A DNA stretch of 64,000 nt. Source: Deltaproteobacteria bacterium (GTDB taxonomy: Bacteria > Desulfobacterota > DSM-4660 > Desulfatiglandales > Desulfatiglandaceae). The notes below the pieces were generated by a model, which was not told the DNA's origin, made no database searches, and was given only the letters and a program-made list of their open reading frames with translations. The translations under genes were made by a program, and so were the position numbers. The DNA lies in assembly GCA_021737785.1 (NCBI GenBank), contig JAIPDI010000003.1:62001-126000 (forward strand), given 5' to 3'. Below, piece after piece: positions 5,880-15,695 of the stretch (position 1 is its first letter; every line of letters begins with the position of its first letter).

Positions 5880-6611
5880 GTGCTGATTATTCCGGCAATA
5901 GATCTCAAGGGCGGCCGTTGCGTCAGACTCAAGCAGGGACGGATGTCGGATGAGACCGTTTTTTCGGATATTCCAGAGGAAATGGCGATCCGATGGCATG
6001 CGTGCGGAGCCCGTAGGCTTCATATCGTAGACTTGGATGGCGCGGTTGAGGGAAAGCCGGTCAACACGGAAGTCATCAAACGGATTGTAGAGGCGGTGCC
6101 CATACCGGTGGAGTTGGGAGGTGGCGTGAGGGACATGGTCGTCTTGGACGCCTACATCGAGCTGGGACTTCGGTATGTGATTCTGGGTACGGTGGCCTGC
6201 AAAGACCCGGAGTTCGTACGCCGTGCATGCCGAGCATATCCCGGACAGATCATTCTGGGAATCGACGCCAAAGATGGTGTTGTTGCAGTGGAGGCGTGGA
6301 CAGAGGAAACCGGCCAGAAACCTGTAGAACTTGCCGAGCAGTTTGAAGATGCCGGTATATCCGCCATCATCTATACGGATATCAACCGGGACGGCATGAG
6401 GACCGGGTGCAATGTAGCCGCCACCGAAGATCTGGCAAGATCTACCCATATCCCGGTTATTGCGTCCGGGGGAATCTCCGGGCTTGCCGATGTCCTGGAG
6501 ATATTGCCCCTGAAAGCACATGGCGTTACAGGGATGATCACAGGCCGGGCCCTGTATGATGGGAGCCTGGACCTGTCCGAGGCCATCAGGGTGTGCGACG
6601 AAAAGCAATAA
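5880..6611 (+). CDS. hisA: Phosphoribosylformimino-5-aminoimidazole carboxamide ribotide isomerase
   Basis: HisA is the (beta/alpha)8-barrel isomerase (ProFAR isomerase) of histidine synthesis. The start MLIIPAIDLKGGRCVRL, catalytic Asp in PAIDLK, the phosphate-binding ELGGGVRD and IASGGISG loops, and catalytic Asp in YTDINRDGM are present. I chose GTG 5880, which places the conserved IIPAIDL at the N-terminus and has AGGAAAGG upstream; the open frame extends further upstream only by overlapping the lipoprotein gene. Length 243 residues is normal. Confidence 0.95.
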   Translation: MLIIPAIDLKGGRCVRLKQGRMSDETVFSDIPEEMAIRWHACGARRLHIVDLDGAVEGKPVNTEVIKRIVEAVPIPVELGGGVRDMVVLDAYIELGLRYVILGTVACKDPEFVRRACRAYPGQIILGIDAKDGVVAVEAWTEETGQKPVELAEQFEDAGISAIIYTDINRDGMRTGCNVAATEDLARSTHIPVIASGGISGLADVLEILPLKAHGVTGMITGRALYDGSLDLSEAIRVCDEKQ

Positions 6612-6634
6612 CACCGCGAAATCAGACTTGAGCA

Positions 6635-6662
6635 TTGACATTTCCAAAATTTGCTATATAAT
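6635..6662 (+). promoter_or_regulatory. Near-consensus sigma70 promoter before yqeY
   Basis: A perfect TTGACA (6635-6640), a 16-nt spacer and a perfect TATAAT (6657-6662) lie 50 nt before the yqeY start. It probably drives yqeY-mutS2-dnaG(-rpoD). Confidence 0.75.
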
Positions 6663-6710
6663 AAAAAGTTTCCTTGTTTTCAGCCCACAATCCGTATCCT
6701 TGGGATAGAT

Positions 6711-7172
6711 ATGTCTCTAAATCAGACCATCGGCGAAGATCTTAAGCAGGCCATGAAGACGAAAGACAGCCTTCGGCTTTCTTGTCTAAGGATGCTCAAG
6801 ACCGCGTTGAAGAATTTACAGGTGGAAAAGGGGCGTGAATTGAACGAGGAGGAGATCCAATCCGTCATCTCATCCACCATACGAAAAGGGAAAGAGGCCG
6901 CAAGGGAATTCAGGAGCGGAAATCGTGAAGACCTGGCCGTTAAGGAAGAAAGAGAGATTGAGATCCTGTATGGGTACTTGCCACAGCAATTGGCTCCGGA
7001 GCAAATTGAAGCGAATGTGCGAGAGATCATTTCAGAGCTGTCTGCTGAAGGTCCCAGGGACATGGGGAAGGTCATGAAAGTAGCCATGACCAGGATGGCA
7101 GGACTGGCACCGGGTGAGGAAGTGAGTAAAATCGCCAAAAAACTTCTGACCGCATCCTCCGCGGGACAGTAA
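6711..7172 (+). CDS. GatB/YqeY-domain protein
   Basis: This 153-residue protein is a stand-alone YqeY domain, related to the tail domain of amidotransferase subunit GatB, which contacts tRNA. Typical motifs are LRLSCLRMLKTALKN, the helical KGKEAAREFRSGNREDL, EEREIEILYGYLPQQL and DMGKVMKVAMTRMAG. The start ATG at 6711 gives the usual N-terminus (MSLNQTIGEDLKQAMKTKD). In many bacteria yqeY lies with rpsU-dnaG-rpoD; here it leads mutS2-dnaG-rpoD and no rpsU is present. Its cellular role is not firmly established. Confidence 0.9.
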   Translation: MSLNQTIGEDLKQAMKTKDSLRLSCLRMLKTALKNLQVEKGRELNEEEIQSVISSTIRKGKEAAREFRSGNREDLAVKEEREIEILYGYLPQQLAPEQIEANVREIISELSAEGPRDMGKVMKVAMTRMAGLAPGEEVSKIAKKLLTASSAGQ

Positions 7173-7273
7173 CGAGTAATTTTTTCGAGTGTTTTCCAAG
7201 ACCAAATGCCTTTCATTGGTCATGAATGCAAGACCAACGCGCCTAAAAGGGTGCACCTGTTGATAGCGCCTGC

Positions 7274-9679
7274 ATGATCGAACATACGTACCAGGTTCTC
7301 GGATATTATCGCCTGTTGGAAATCATGTCCCGCTACGCCTCTTGTCTGCTGGGGCGCTCAGAATGTCTCTCCCTTTCCCCGTCGAAGGATACAAAGAAGA
7401 TCATACGCGAGTTGAGCCTCGTTTCAGAAGCAAGGCTCCTTTTAAAGACAAGAGGATTTCTCACTTTTTCCGATCTTACTGACCTGATGCCGCTCCTTGC
7501 GAGATCCAGGGTCGAAGGGGCGCATCTGGAGGCTGAGGAGCTTTTAACGGTGTTGCGGCTTGCCGAATCAGGCCAGACCGTCAGAGGGTTTCTCCGGTCC
7601 GAGAGGTCCTTTTACCCGGGAGTGACCGCCATCATCGATGACATGCCTGATCTTCAACCGCTGGCCAGGAAGTTAAGAGAAGCGGTCGCACCAAACGGCG
7701 ATATCAAGGATAGTGCGACTCCCCTGCTGGCGAAGATCCGACATGAACGGCGCAGACAACGATCCCATCTGGAAAAAAAGCTCGATGACATCCGGAAGGC
7801 CAAAGGCATAGGCCGAAACAGCGATGCGCATCTGGTAACGGTCAGGGATGGGAGATATGTCATTTCCGTTAGAAGCGATCAGAAATCCCTGTTTGGCGGT
7901 ATTGTCCATGACTACTCCAGGACTAAAGCCACCTGCTTTGTGGAACCGATGGAGGTGATCTCGGACAACAACCGGTCGACTGAACTGGTGCTGGAAGAAA
8001 GGGCAGAGGAGCATCGCATACTGGTGGGTCTGACATTGGCGGTGAGGGATGCCACCCCTGAAATCATCCATGCTCAGGGCCTGATCGCCAGACTCGATGG
8101 CCTGTACGCCAGGGCCAGATACGCTGAAGACTTTTCGTGCGTGCCACCCGAAATAGAAGACGCACGGGGAATCCGGCTCAAGGAAGCCAAGAACCCGATC
8201 CTGCTGGCATTATGCCGAAGCGAAAAAAGGGAGAAAGCGTACGGGCCTGTCGCTGTTGATATTTGCTTGGAACCGGATCGGAATCTCCTCATCGTGTCAG
8301 GACCCAACCGGGGAGGAAAAACCGTGACCCTCAAGACCCTGGGTCTGATGACCCTCATGACGCAGTCAGGGATCCATATCCCGGCAGCCGAAGGAAGTTG
8401 CCTCCCTGTTTTCCATCATTGCGTGGCTGATATCGGGGACGACCAAGATATCCAGACCGGCCAGAGCACCTTCTCGGCCCACGCAGCGCACCTGAAGGAG
8501 ATCATGGGACTTGCTGACCCGAAGAGTCTGGTCATCATCGACGAACCGGGGATGGGAACAGATCCGAACGAGGGAGCGGCGCTCACCATGGCCGTGCTTG
8601 ACGAGCTCTCCCAAAAGGGGGTGTTTGTGGCCCTGGCCACGCACCTCAACCGGCTAAAGGCCTATGGATTGCTGAACCGGCGGGTGCTCAATGCCGCGGT
8701 TGAGTTTGATGCGCAGTGCAATCGGCCCACCTTCAGGCTCCGATACGGATCGCCGGGCATCAGTCACGCCTTGGAAACAGCACGCGATCTGGGGATGCCG
8801 ATGCACATACTCGAAAAGGCCCGGGGATATCTGGAACAGGATGAAGTGCAACTGAACCGACTTATCGAGAAGATGCATCGTCTGCTCACACGGGTCGAGG
8901 CAGAGCGGCAAGAGGCCGAAGACGCCAAGCAGGCGCATCAATCAGCGGCCGAGGACATAAGAGCACGGCTGGCCCGGTTGGAATTGGAAAAACAGGCCGA
9001 GATGGAGACGTATCGGACAGAGGCGGACACGGCCATAAGGTCGGCCAGGGAAGAACTCAAAGAGGCCATCAATCTCCTGAAGAGGAAGAAACGGCTGGTT
9101 CAGGCCGATGTAACCAAGCGGTTTGAAGCTGTGGGGCAGGAATTGACGGCGCATTTTGAATCCTCAGAAAATATCCCCGCATCCCCGATGTCTGATGGAT
9201 TGAAGGAGGGTCAGAGCGTCTTTCATATCAAACTGAAGCAACAAGGGGTGGTTCAGTCGGTGGACCCATCCGGTGACCGCGCCTCTGTCATGCTAGGGGC
9301 TGTCAAGATATCTGCGGATACCCGGGACCTTCAGGTGGTGGCGAAACCAAAAGGAATTCACTCCGATAACACGCCTTGCTCCGTCAACTGGACGTTCAAG
9401 GGACGGCCTTCGGAAAAATCACCATCGGGCGGCCTGAAATCGGGAGAATTAAATGTGGTCGGGTACCGCGTCGATGAGGCCATACCCCTCATCGAAAAAG
9501 CCGTGGACCGCGCATTGGTGGAAGGCAAATTGAGCCTCACCATCATCCACGGGTACGGAACAGGACGGCTGAGGGGAGCGATTCGAGATCACCTGAGGGG
9601 ATTGCCTTTTATCAAAACCGTTAACAGCGCCGATCCTCGATCGGGAGGCGATGGCGTAACCGTTGCAGAAATCGGATAG
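7274..9679 (+). CDS. mutS2: MutS2 family ATPase (ribosome-rescue/recombination-control type)
   Basis: The 801-residue protein has the MutS2 layout: core and clamp (1-310), ABC-type ATPase with Walker A GPNRGGKT (343-350), Walker B LVIIDEPGMGTD (about 418-430), a long coiled-coil insertion rich in Glu/Lys/Arg (about 510-620), and a C-terminal Smr domain (about 725-801). MutS2 proteins suppress recombination or split collided ribosomes (RqcU). The Smr domain keeps HGYGTGRLR, but the usual LDLR/LDLH motif is LNVV at about 726, so the acidic residue linked to Smr nuclease activity is absent. No good ribosome site precedes ATG 7274; the N-terminus fits the family. Confidence 0.93.
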   Translation: MIEHTYQVLGYYRLLEIMSRYASCLLGRSECLSLSPSKDTKKIIRELSLVSEARLLLKTRGFLTFSDLTDLMPLLARSRVEGAHLEAEELLTVLRLAESGQTVRGFLRSERSFYPGVTAIIDDMPDLQPLARKLREAVAPNGDIKDSATPLLAKIRHERRRQRSHLEKKLDDIRKAKGIGRNSDAHLVTVRDGRYVISVRSDQKSLFGGIVHDYSRTKATCFVEPMEVISDNNRSTELVLEERAEEHRILVGLTLAVRDATPEIIHAQGLIARLDGLYARARYAEDFSCVPPEIEDARGIRLKEAKNPILLALCRSEKREKAYGPVAVDICLEPDRNLLIVSGPNRGGKTVTLKTLGLMTLMTQSGIHIPAAEGSCLPVFHHCVADIGDDQDIQTGQSTFSAHAAHLKEIMGLADPKSLVIIDEPGMGTDPNEGAALTMAVLDELSQKGVFVALATHLNRLKAYGLLNRRVLNAAVEFDAQCNRPTFRLRYGSPGISHALETARDLGMPMHILEKARGYLEQDEVQLNRLIEKMHRLLTRVEAERQEAEDAKQAHQSAAEDIRARLARLELEKQAEMETYRTEADTAIRSAREELKEAINLLKRKKRLVQADVTKRFEAVGQELTAHFESSENIPASPMSDGLKEGQSVFHIKLKQQGVVQSVDPSGDRASVMLGAVKISADTRDLQVVAKPKGIHSDNTPCSVNWTFKGRPSEKSPSGGLKSGELNVVGYRVDEAIPLIEKAVDRALVEGKLSLTIIHGYGTGRLRGAIRDHLRGLPFIKTVNSADPRSGGDGVTVAEIG

Positions 9680-9712
9680 GCAGATAGACACATGCCGCCA
9701 GATGAGACTTTC

Positions 9713-9755
9713 GTCACTTTAGCTCACTTAGGCACTTTAGGCACTTTAGGCACTT
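9713..9755. repeat. Tandem CACTTTAGG repeats before dnaG
   Basis: Between mutS2 and dnaG there are five imperfect tandem units of about 10 bp with the consensus CACTTTAGG. The same unit occurs on both sides of a small inverted-repeat element at 15681-15896. The array takes the place of a normal ribosome-binding region directly before the dnaG start. Confidence 0.6.
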
Positions 9756-9758
9756 CCC

Positions 9759-11504
9759 ATGTCAGATAACCCATCGGCCAAAGAAGAAATAAAGAGGGCG
9801 GCTGATATCGTACAGGTTATCGGCCAGTATGTTCAGCTCAAGAAGGCCGGGAAGAATTTCATGGGGCTATGCCCGTTTCATGCTGAAAAGGCTCCTTCTT
9901 TCACGGTCAGCCCGGACAGGCAGATGTTTCACTGTTTCGGATGCAAGAAGGGAGGCGATGTCTTCGCCTTCTGGATGGAATATCATGGGATGACCTTTCC
10001 CGAGACGCTAAAGGACCTTGCCGAGAGATATAACATAACGATCGTGGAGACATTTTCCTCTGAAGAAGAGAAAAAAAGGACGCGACTCCGGGAGGCCCTG
10101 TTTAAAATCAATCAGATGGCCATGCAATATTTTCAGGAAGCATTGGGCCAGGCGGAGAGAGGGAACCCGGCGGCTGAATATTTGAAAAAGCGGGCGCTTT
10201 CAACACAAATCATATCGGAATTCCGACTGGGTTACGCCCCTGATACATGGGACGGGCTCACGCTTTATTTGAAGCACCGCCGGATTGATCTGGAAAGGGC
10301 TGTTCAGGCGGGTCTGATCATCCCCAAAAAAGGAGGAGGATACTACGACCGATTCAGGGGACGGGTAATGTTCCCCATTTTCAATCAAAGAGGTCAGGTT
10401 GTCGGTTTCGGCGGGAGAGTCCTGAACGATGCCCTGCCCAAATACCTGAACACGCCAGAAACCCTTCTCTTTCACAAGGGAGAGTTCCCCTATGGACTGC
10501 ATGCCTCTTACAAGGCGATCCGTCAGAAGGGCGTAACGGTGATTGTCGAGGGGTATATGGATCTGCTGGCCCTGAGAAATCACGGCCTCGAGGAGGTGGT
10601 GGCCACTCTCGGAACGGCCCTGACCCATGACCATATCCGGAAGATCAAGGGGTATGCCAGGGAGGCGATCGTGGTCTTTGATTCTGATGAGGCAGGCAGA
10701 ATCGCTGCCTTGAGAAGTCTCCCCCTTTTTTTGAATGAAGGCCTCCCTGCCAGAGCGGTTGTCCTGCCCCACGGGCACGATCCGGACAGTTTTGTAAACA
10801 AGAACGGCCTGTCCGCGTTTTTGGCGCTCATTGAAAAGGCCGCCCCCATGTTTGATTTTTTCCTTGATCAGAAATTAACCCTGGGGGGGAGCGATATAGA
10901 GGGGAAAGTCACTGTCCTGAAGGAGATTCTGCCGGTCCTTGCCCTGCTCCGGAACAGCGCACAACGTTCCCTCTACGCCGGACGCCTGTCAGAGCGGATC
11001 GGAATCAAGGAAGATGTGATTCTATCCGAGTTGAGGGCTGTCGCCAAAGGGCTTTCAGAAGGCGGACTTCAAAAAAATCTCAAGGAGCGGGTGGCCGCAT
11101 CCCAGGCAAAACAACGAATCGGAGATGTTCAGTTGCTCAACCTCCTCGTGCATCATCCCGTAGCCGTCACCGGACTGCTGGACACTGACTGCATGAAGCT
11201 CCTGTCGGACGCAACAACATTGCAGATCGTTAAACGAATTTTCGAAAAATACCGGCAGGAAGGCCGGTTTTCCCCTGAACACCTGGAAGAGAGCCTGGAA
11301 AGCGAGGAAGTCCGCATCCGGCTCAGAGAAGCCCTGGTGGCCGACTCGATTTATTCAGATCAGGAGGTGAACCAGGCGGTCCGGGAGATCGCGGAAAAGG
11401 TGCGACAGAAAAAGCTGACGAGTTCCATCAAGACAGCCGGAGGGGATCCGGAGACATTGAACCGTCTGCTGCAACTGAAGGCACGGGAGGCGCGGAGCCA
11501 CTGA
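9759..11504 (+). CDS. dnaG: DNA primase
   Basis: DnaG makes RNA primers at the replication fork. The 581-residue protein has the N-terminal CHC2 zinc finger (LCPFHAEKAPSFTV ... FHCFGCKKGGD), the RNA-polymerase-like core and the TOPRIM fold with acidic motifs VIVEGYMDLL and VVFDSDEAGRIAA. It ends in a helical C-terminal DnaB-binding region. It follows mutS2 by about 80 nt holding CACTTTAGG repeats and precedes rpoD, the classic dnaG-rpoD pairing. Confidence 0.96.
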   Translation: MSDNPSAKEEIKRAADIVQVIGQYVQLKKAGKNFMGLCPFHAEKAPSFTVSPDRQMFHCFGCKKGGDVFAFWMEYHGMTFPETLKDLAERYNITIVETFSSEEEKKRTRLREALFKINQMAMQYFQEALGQAERGNPAAEYLKKRALSTQIISEFRLGYAPDTWDGLTLYLKHRRIDLERAVQAGLIIPKKGGGYYDRFRGRVMFPIFNQRGQVVGFGGRVLNDALPKYLNTPETLLFHKGEFPYGLHASYKAIRQKGVTVIVEGYMDLLALRNHGLEEVVATLGTALTHDHIRKIKGYAREAIVVFDSDEAGRIAALRSLPLFLNEGLPARAVVLPHGHDPDSFVNKNGLSAFLALIEKAAPMFDFFLDQKLTLGGSDIEGKVTVLKEILPVLALLRNSAQRSLYAGRLSERIGIKEDVILSELRAVAKGLSEGGLQKNLKERVAASQAKQRIGDVQLLNLLVHHPVAVTGLLDTDCMKLLSDATTLQIVKRIFEKYRQEGRFSPEHLEESLESEEVRIRLREALVADSIYSDQEVNQAVREIAEKVRQKKLTSSIKTAGGDPETLNRLLQLKAREARSH

Positions 11505-11795
11505 CCCACAAGACCGCGGCCACGCCTTATCCTGGAAAAGACGGATTGACCAATCCCCGAAAAGGTGGAATCCCGTTTCATAGCGGTTTATAACTTCCCT
11601 GCATGATGCGGAGGAGTTGGTGCCTTAACCGCTCAAAAATTACCGGGATTTGCACCCATACCTTTTTGGTTGCGGCTGTTGGCCCGCCTTGGGATCAGGG
11701 CCAAGATGTTACGTGGTGGATAAGAGGAACCCATATAGTCATGGTTACGATTCAAAATTCACTATCCCGGTTCATCCGGACTCGGAGGTACGATA

Positions 11796-13565
11796 ATGGA
11801 TAAGAATGCCGATATGATCAATTTAAAGCGGTTGATCGATAACGGAAAAAATAAGGGGTATATTACCTTTGAAGAGCTGAATGATGACCTTTCTGAAGAT
11901 TTCGTATCCTCTGAGGAGCACATTGACGAGCTCATGATGATGTTCGAAGAGTTGGACATCATGGTCATTGACGAAGCTGCCAAAAAGAAGATCGAAAAGG
12001 CCGACGGTGCCAAGAAAAGGGAGTTGGAAGAGGAAGAAAAGGTCGATGATGCGGCTATTGACCTCACAGACGCCTCATCTCGTGTATCAGATCCTGTCAA
12101 GATGTATCTGAAGGAAATGGGACGGATCTCTCTTCTCACGCGGGAGGGCGAGGTGGAGATCGCCAAACGAATTGAAGAAGGAGAAAAAAAGGCACTGGAG
12201 ACGCTTCTTCTTTGTGGCGTGGGCGTAGAGCACATTATTGAGCTGGGTGAAAAACTGAATGAAGGCGAAGTAAAATTAAAAGATGTGATTAATGACCTGG
12301 AAGAAGACGACAGCTATATGCTGATAGGTGAAAAAAAGGAATCCGTCATTAATCTGATCGATCAAATCAGGGCATTAAATGAAGGGATGTGCCTGAAAAG
12401 GCGTGAAAGAGCCAAGACCGGGTGCGCTGAAAACATTAAGAAGGAGCTTGCCGCACAGATCAAACAGGATCAGAAGGAGATTATGAAGCTGGTCAATTCC
12501 TTCAGTATGGAAGATCGACAGATACAGAATATGATAGCAAAACTCAGGGCCTTGGCGGCAGAGGTCGGGGAATCCGAAAGACGATTGGAAGAATGCATGT
12601 TGCGGGCAGGCGGGAGGCCGATATCCTATCTGAAACGATGTCTGGCCAAAATTCCGAAATCCGCCAAGGATGACCAGATCATCACCCCCATCGGTCTGAC
12701 AAAGAGTGACATCACGGCCTTGAAGACCAAAGCGGAAAAGGCCCAGCGAACGATCCGACAGGCCAAGGAACGAACGGATATGACCCCCCGCCAGATTAAG
12801 CTGAAACTCCAGAAGGTCGAGAAAAGCCTGGAGATGGCCAATAGAGCCAAATCAGAACTTATTCAGGCCAATTTGAGGCTGGTCGTCAGCATTGCCAAAA
12901 AATATACCAACAGGGGACTCATGTTTCTGGATCTCATCCAGGAAGGGAATATCGGTCTGATGAAGGCCGTGGACAAATTCGAATACCAGCGGGGATACAA
13001 ATTCAGTACCTATGCGACCTGGTGGATCAGACAGGCGATTACACGCGCCATAGCGGATCAGGCCCGCACGATCCGCATCCCCGTGCACATGATTGAAACG
13101 ATCAACAAACTCATGCGGACATCGAGATATCTGGTGCAGGAACACGGTCGGGAGCCGACCTCCGAAGAAATCGCCGAAAAAATGGAATTTCCCCTTGAAA
13201 AGGTGCGAAAGGTACTGAAAATCGCTAAAGAGCCGATCTCGCTGGAGACCCCCATCGGTGAAGAGGAAGACAGCCATTTAGGTGATTTCATTGAAGATAA
13301 GAATGTTCTCTCTCCCGGTGATGCAGTCGTCAACTTCGGCTTGGCCGAACAGACCAGAAAGGTGCTGACCACCCTGACGCCCAGAGAGGAAAAGGTTCTC
13401 AGAATGAGATTCGGTATCGGCGAGAAGGCGGATCATACCCTGGAAGAGGTGGGCCGTGATTTCAGTGTAACCCGGGAGCGTATCCGGCAGATAGAGGCCA
13501 AGGCCCTTAGAAAGCTGAGGCACCCCAGCAGAAGCAGAAAGCTGAAAAGTTTTATAGATAACTGA
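11796..13565 (+). CDS. rpoD: Primary sigma factor of RNA polymerase (sigma70)
   Basis: The 589-residue protein has all regions of a primary sigma factor: region 1.1 ([22 protein letters not shown]), region 1.2 ([29 protein letters not shown]), a non-conserved region of about 220 residues, region 2 ([37 protein letters not shown]), region 3 and the region 4 helix-turn-helix ([20 protein letters not shown]). GGAGG lies about 10 nt before the ATG. The 290-nt gap after dnaG shows no clear promoter to me, though one inside or before it is likely. Confidence 0.97.
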   Translation: MDKNADMINLKRLIDNGKNKGYITFEELNDDLSEDFVSSEEHIDELMMMFEELDIMVIDEAAKKKIEKADGAKKRELEEEEKVDDAAIDLTDASSRVSDPVKMYLKEMGRISLLTREGEVEIAKRIEEGEKKALETLLLCGVGVEHIIELGEKLNEGEVKLKDVINDLEEDDSYMLIGEKKESVINLIDQIRALNEGMCLKRRERAKTGCAENIKKELAAQIKQDQKEIMKLVNSFSMEDRQIQNMIAKLRALAAEVGESERRLEECMLRAGGRPISYLKRCLAKIPKSAKDDQIITPIGLTKSDITALKTKAEKAQRTIRQAKERTDMTPRQIKLKLQKVEKSLEMANRAKSELIQANLRLVVSIAKKYTNRGLMFLDLIQEGNIGLMKAVDKFEYQRGYKFSTYATWWIRQAITRAIADQARTIRIPVHMIETINKLMRTSRYLVQEHGREPTSEEIAEKMEFPLEKVRKVLKIAKEPISLETPIGEEEDSHLGDFIEDKNVLSPGDAVVNFGLAEQTRKVLTTLTPREEKVLRMRFGIGEKADHTLEEVGRDFSVTRERIRQIEAKALRKLRHPSRSRKLKSFIDN

Positions 13566-13598
13566 GGCCCGCAGAAAACCCGCAGGGGATATTTTCCC

Positions 13599-13628
13599 TT
13601 GACAAATTTCTATAGGATGCGCATTGTA
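13599..13628 (+). promoter_or_regulatory. Probable promoter of the CAU-anticodon tRNA
   Basis: TTGACA (13599-13604) is followed after 18 nt by ATTGTA (13623-13628), a weak -10. It lies 25 nt before the tRNA, the right distance. Confidence 0.45.
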
Positions 13629-13652
13629 TCGCCCAGTAACTGGGAATTTTTA

Positions 13653-13728
13653 GGGCCCATAGCTCAGCTGGCAGAGCCACCGGCTCATAACCGGTAGGTC
13701 CCTGGTTCGAGACCAGGTGGGCCCACCA
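13653..13728 (+). tRNA. tRNA with CAU anticodon (elongator Met or lysidine-type Ile2)
   Basis: The 76-nt cloverleaf is complete: acceptor GGGCCCA/TGGGCCC, D-arm GCTC/GAGC, anticodon arm ACCGG-CTCATAA-CCGGT, T-arm CCTGG-TTCGAGA-CCAGG, CCA encoded. The 1-72 pair is G-C, so it is not the initiator, which would have an unpaired 1-72. CAU in an elongator may be Met, or Ile when C34 is modified to lysidine; the anticodon stem resembles known Ile2 tRNAs but I cannot decide. Confidence 0.9.
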
Positions 13729-13762
13729 TGATTTCACCCCAGAAATTATTTAAGTGTCCTGG

Positions 13763-13791
13763 CGCAGCCCTCGTGTTGAAGCGAGGCTGCG
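13763..13791 (+). terminator. Stable hairpin downstream of the tRNA
   Basis: CGCAGCC-C-TCG pairs with CGA-GGCTGCG around an 8-nt loop. No T-tract follows, so it may be a processing or Rho-linked hairpin rather than a classic terminator. Confidence 0.4.
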
Positions 13792-13916
13792 GCGGATCAA
13801 TGATTGAACCCTGCCGCGAAAGCCGGGGACCCGCTTCGTGGTAACTAACGGAACAAATCTTGCGACTGCTAACATTACTCAAAATATTTCCGACATACCG
13901 GAAGTGACCTTGCTGT

Positions 13917-13947
13917 AAAGGGCGTATTCGTAAAGGATACGCCCTTT
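13917..13947. terminator. Rho-independent terminator
   Basis: AAAGGGCGTAT (13917-13927) pairs perfectly with ATACGCCCTTT (13937-13947) around a 9-nt loop. It can work in either direction (A-tract and T-tract flank the stem) and closes the rpoD-tRNA block. Confidence 0.7.
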
Positions 13948-14013
13948 CCAATTATTGGCCTGTGCATCAGCAGGGAGGGGTCTTCCCTGAGGGAATGATC
14001 GACACTTTTTGAA

Positions 14014-14826
14014 ATGGTACTCAAACTGAAGGATTTCTTGAATGTGCTGGAAACCGTGGCCTCGGCCCGATGGGCCGAACCATGGGATAATCCGGGTCTT
14101 CAAATAGGTTCTCCCAACCAGGAAATCCATAAGATTTTCTCATCCCTGGATCCCACCCTCAAGGCCCTGATGTCTGCCTCAAAGGCCGGTGCGCAGCTCC
14201 TGTTCACCCATCATCCCCTGATCTTCAAACCTTTATCACGACTTCAGACAGATGTCTTTCCGGGTAATATCATTGCAGAAGCTGCCAGGCGGGGGATTGC
14301 CGTCGTGGCTGCACACACAAATCTGGATGCAGCCCCGGGAGGCATCAACGATATCCTGGCCGGGCTGCTGGATCTGACGGATATGGAGGTCCTGAAACCG
14401 GTTGACACGGCCGATGGCGCGGGGTTGGGACGGATCGGGGATCTGCCCGGTCCCACCAGCCTGTCCGCCGTGGCAGAGGCCGTCAGGAAGGTGATGGGAA
14501 CGGCAGACATACGGGTGGTTGGAGCACCGGACCTTCTGATCCGTCGCATTGCCGTCGTGGGGGGATCGGGCGGAAGTCTCGTGGGTCTGGCCTATGAAAG
14601 GAGTGCTGATCTTCTCTTGACCGGCGACATTGGCCACCATGTTGCCCTGGAGGCCGAGGCATTGGGAATCGCTCTTATAGATGCAGGCCATTTCTGTTCG
14701 GAAAAGACGGCGTTCAACCTTTTTGCCGGGAATCTGGAAACCCTGTTGAGGTCAAAAGGCTGGGAAACCGTAGTCGAAATAGATGAGGGGGAGGGAGATC
14801 CTCTCCGGATATGTGATGGAGGATGA
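14014..14826 (+). CDS. Nif3-like dinuclear metal-centre protein (DUF34/YbgI family)
   Basis: The 270-residue protein belongs to the NIF3/YbgI family, toroidal hexamers with a two-metal site. Metal ligands are visible: HHPLIFKPL (two His, about 66-67), AAHTNLDAAPGGIND (His, Asp) and near the C-terminus DAGHFCSEKTAF (His, Glu). The family is often labelled GTP cyclohydrolase I type 2, which is doubtful; some members may repair or hydrolyse nucleotides. Next to a zinc-ribbon coiled-coil gene it forms a pair seen in many bacteria. Confidence 0.9.
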   Translation: MVLKLKDFLNVLETVASARWAEPWDNPGLQIGSPNQEIHKIFSSLDPTLKALMSASKAGAQLLFTHHPLIFKPLSRLQTDVFPGNIIAEAARRGIAVVAAHTNLDAAPGGINDILAGLLDLTDMEVLKPVDTADGAGLGRIGDLPGPTSLSAVAEAVRKVMGTADIRVVGAPDLLIRRIAVVGGSGGSLVGLAYERSADLLLTGDIGHHVALEAEALGIALIDAGHFCSEKTAFNLFAGNLETLLRSKGWETVVEIDEGEGDPLRICDGG

Positions 14827-14954
14827 TGACCGCGGGGCGGAATATCGCCCATGTGAAGATTACCATAAGGCACAGAACAATACGGATATTCGTGATAAAT
14901 GTAGGATCTTCCTTCCGAACCTGAACAGGTTAAACTGTTAAGCGAGGTAATAAA

Positions 14955-15695
14955 TTGAAAGAAATGGTAAAATTTCTGATTACGCTCCAGGATTTCGATT
15001 CCCGAATGGGGCATATTAGGGCCCGTAAAGAGGAGGGGCCTAAAAGAATCCAGAGGCTTGAACAGCGCTTAAACGACGTGGAAACCCAGTTGGCAGAAGC
15101 GACGCGCCAGGTGGAAGAATTCACCCGTGACCGGCGCGAAACAGAGAAGAGTATTGAGGATGCCGAACATCGACTGAAAAAAGCCGATATAAAACTTTCC
15201 AGTATAAAATCCAACAAGGAGTATCAGGCCGCTCTGAAGGAAATTGACGATTTGAAAAAGGCCAAATTTATTTTGGAAGATAGGGCCATTGAGATGATGG
15301 AGCAGTTGGAGGCCCTCGAAGCCAAGTGCGCCGCCAGCAGGGAACAGGCCGCGGAAATGAAGCGGCAGTTTATAATGGATCGTGATGCGGTCACCCAATC
15401 GCTCAAGGCACTGGACCGGGACCTTAACGCCCTCGACCAGGATAGGTTCGCGGTCTCCCGCGCCGTTGACATCGCCCTGTTAAAAAGATACGATATGATC
15501 AGGGAACGTAAGGGAGGCATTGCCGTCAGCCCGGTCATTCAGGGCGTCTGCCAGACATGCCACATCCGGATCCCGCCCCAGGAATTTAATGAACTGATTC
15601 GGGGGGACAAGCTCATGACCTGCCCGAATTGTACCCGGATTATCTATTGGGGCGATGATGGGCAGTACCAGGATAAAGAAAGTGAGCTAAAGTGA
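14955..15695 (+). CDS. C4-type zinc-ribbon coiled-coil protein (DUF164/CdsZ-like)
   Basis: The 246-residue protein has a long coiled coil (residues about 15-175, rich in Glu, Arg, Lys and Ala) and a C-terminal four-cysteine zinc ribbon, CQTCHIRIPPQEFNEL ... MTCPNC. Family members bind nucleic acid or act as chaperone-like factors; no firm function. I keep TTG 14955, which has GAGGT 6-7 nt upstream; an ATG three codons later is the alternative. It follows the Nif3-like gene as is usual and may share its transcript. Confidence 0.88.
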   Translation: MKEMVKFLITLQDFDSRMGHIRARKEEGPKRIQRLEQRLNDVETQLAEATRQVEEFTRDRRETEKSIEDAEHRLKKADIKLSSIKSNKEYQAALKEIDDLKKAKFILEDRAIEMMEQLEALEAKCAASREQAAEMKRQFIMDRDAVTQSLKALDRDLNALDQDRFAVSRAVDIALLKRYDMIRERKGGIAVSPVIQGVCQTCHIRIPPQEFNELIRGDKLMTCPNCTRIIYWGDDGQYQDKESELK

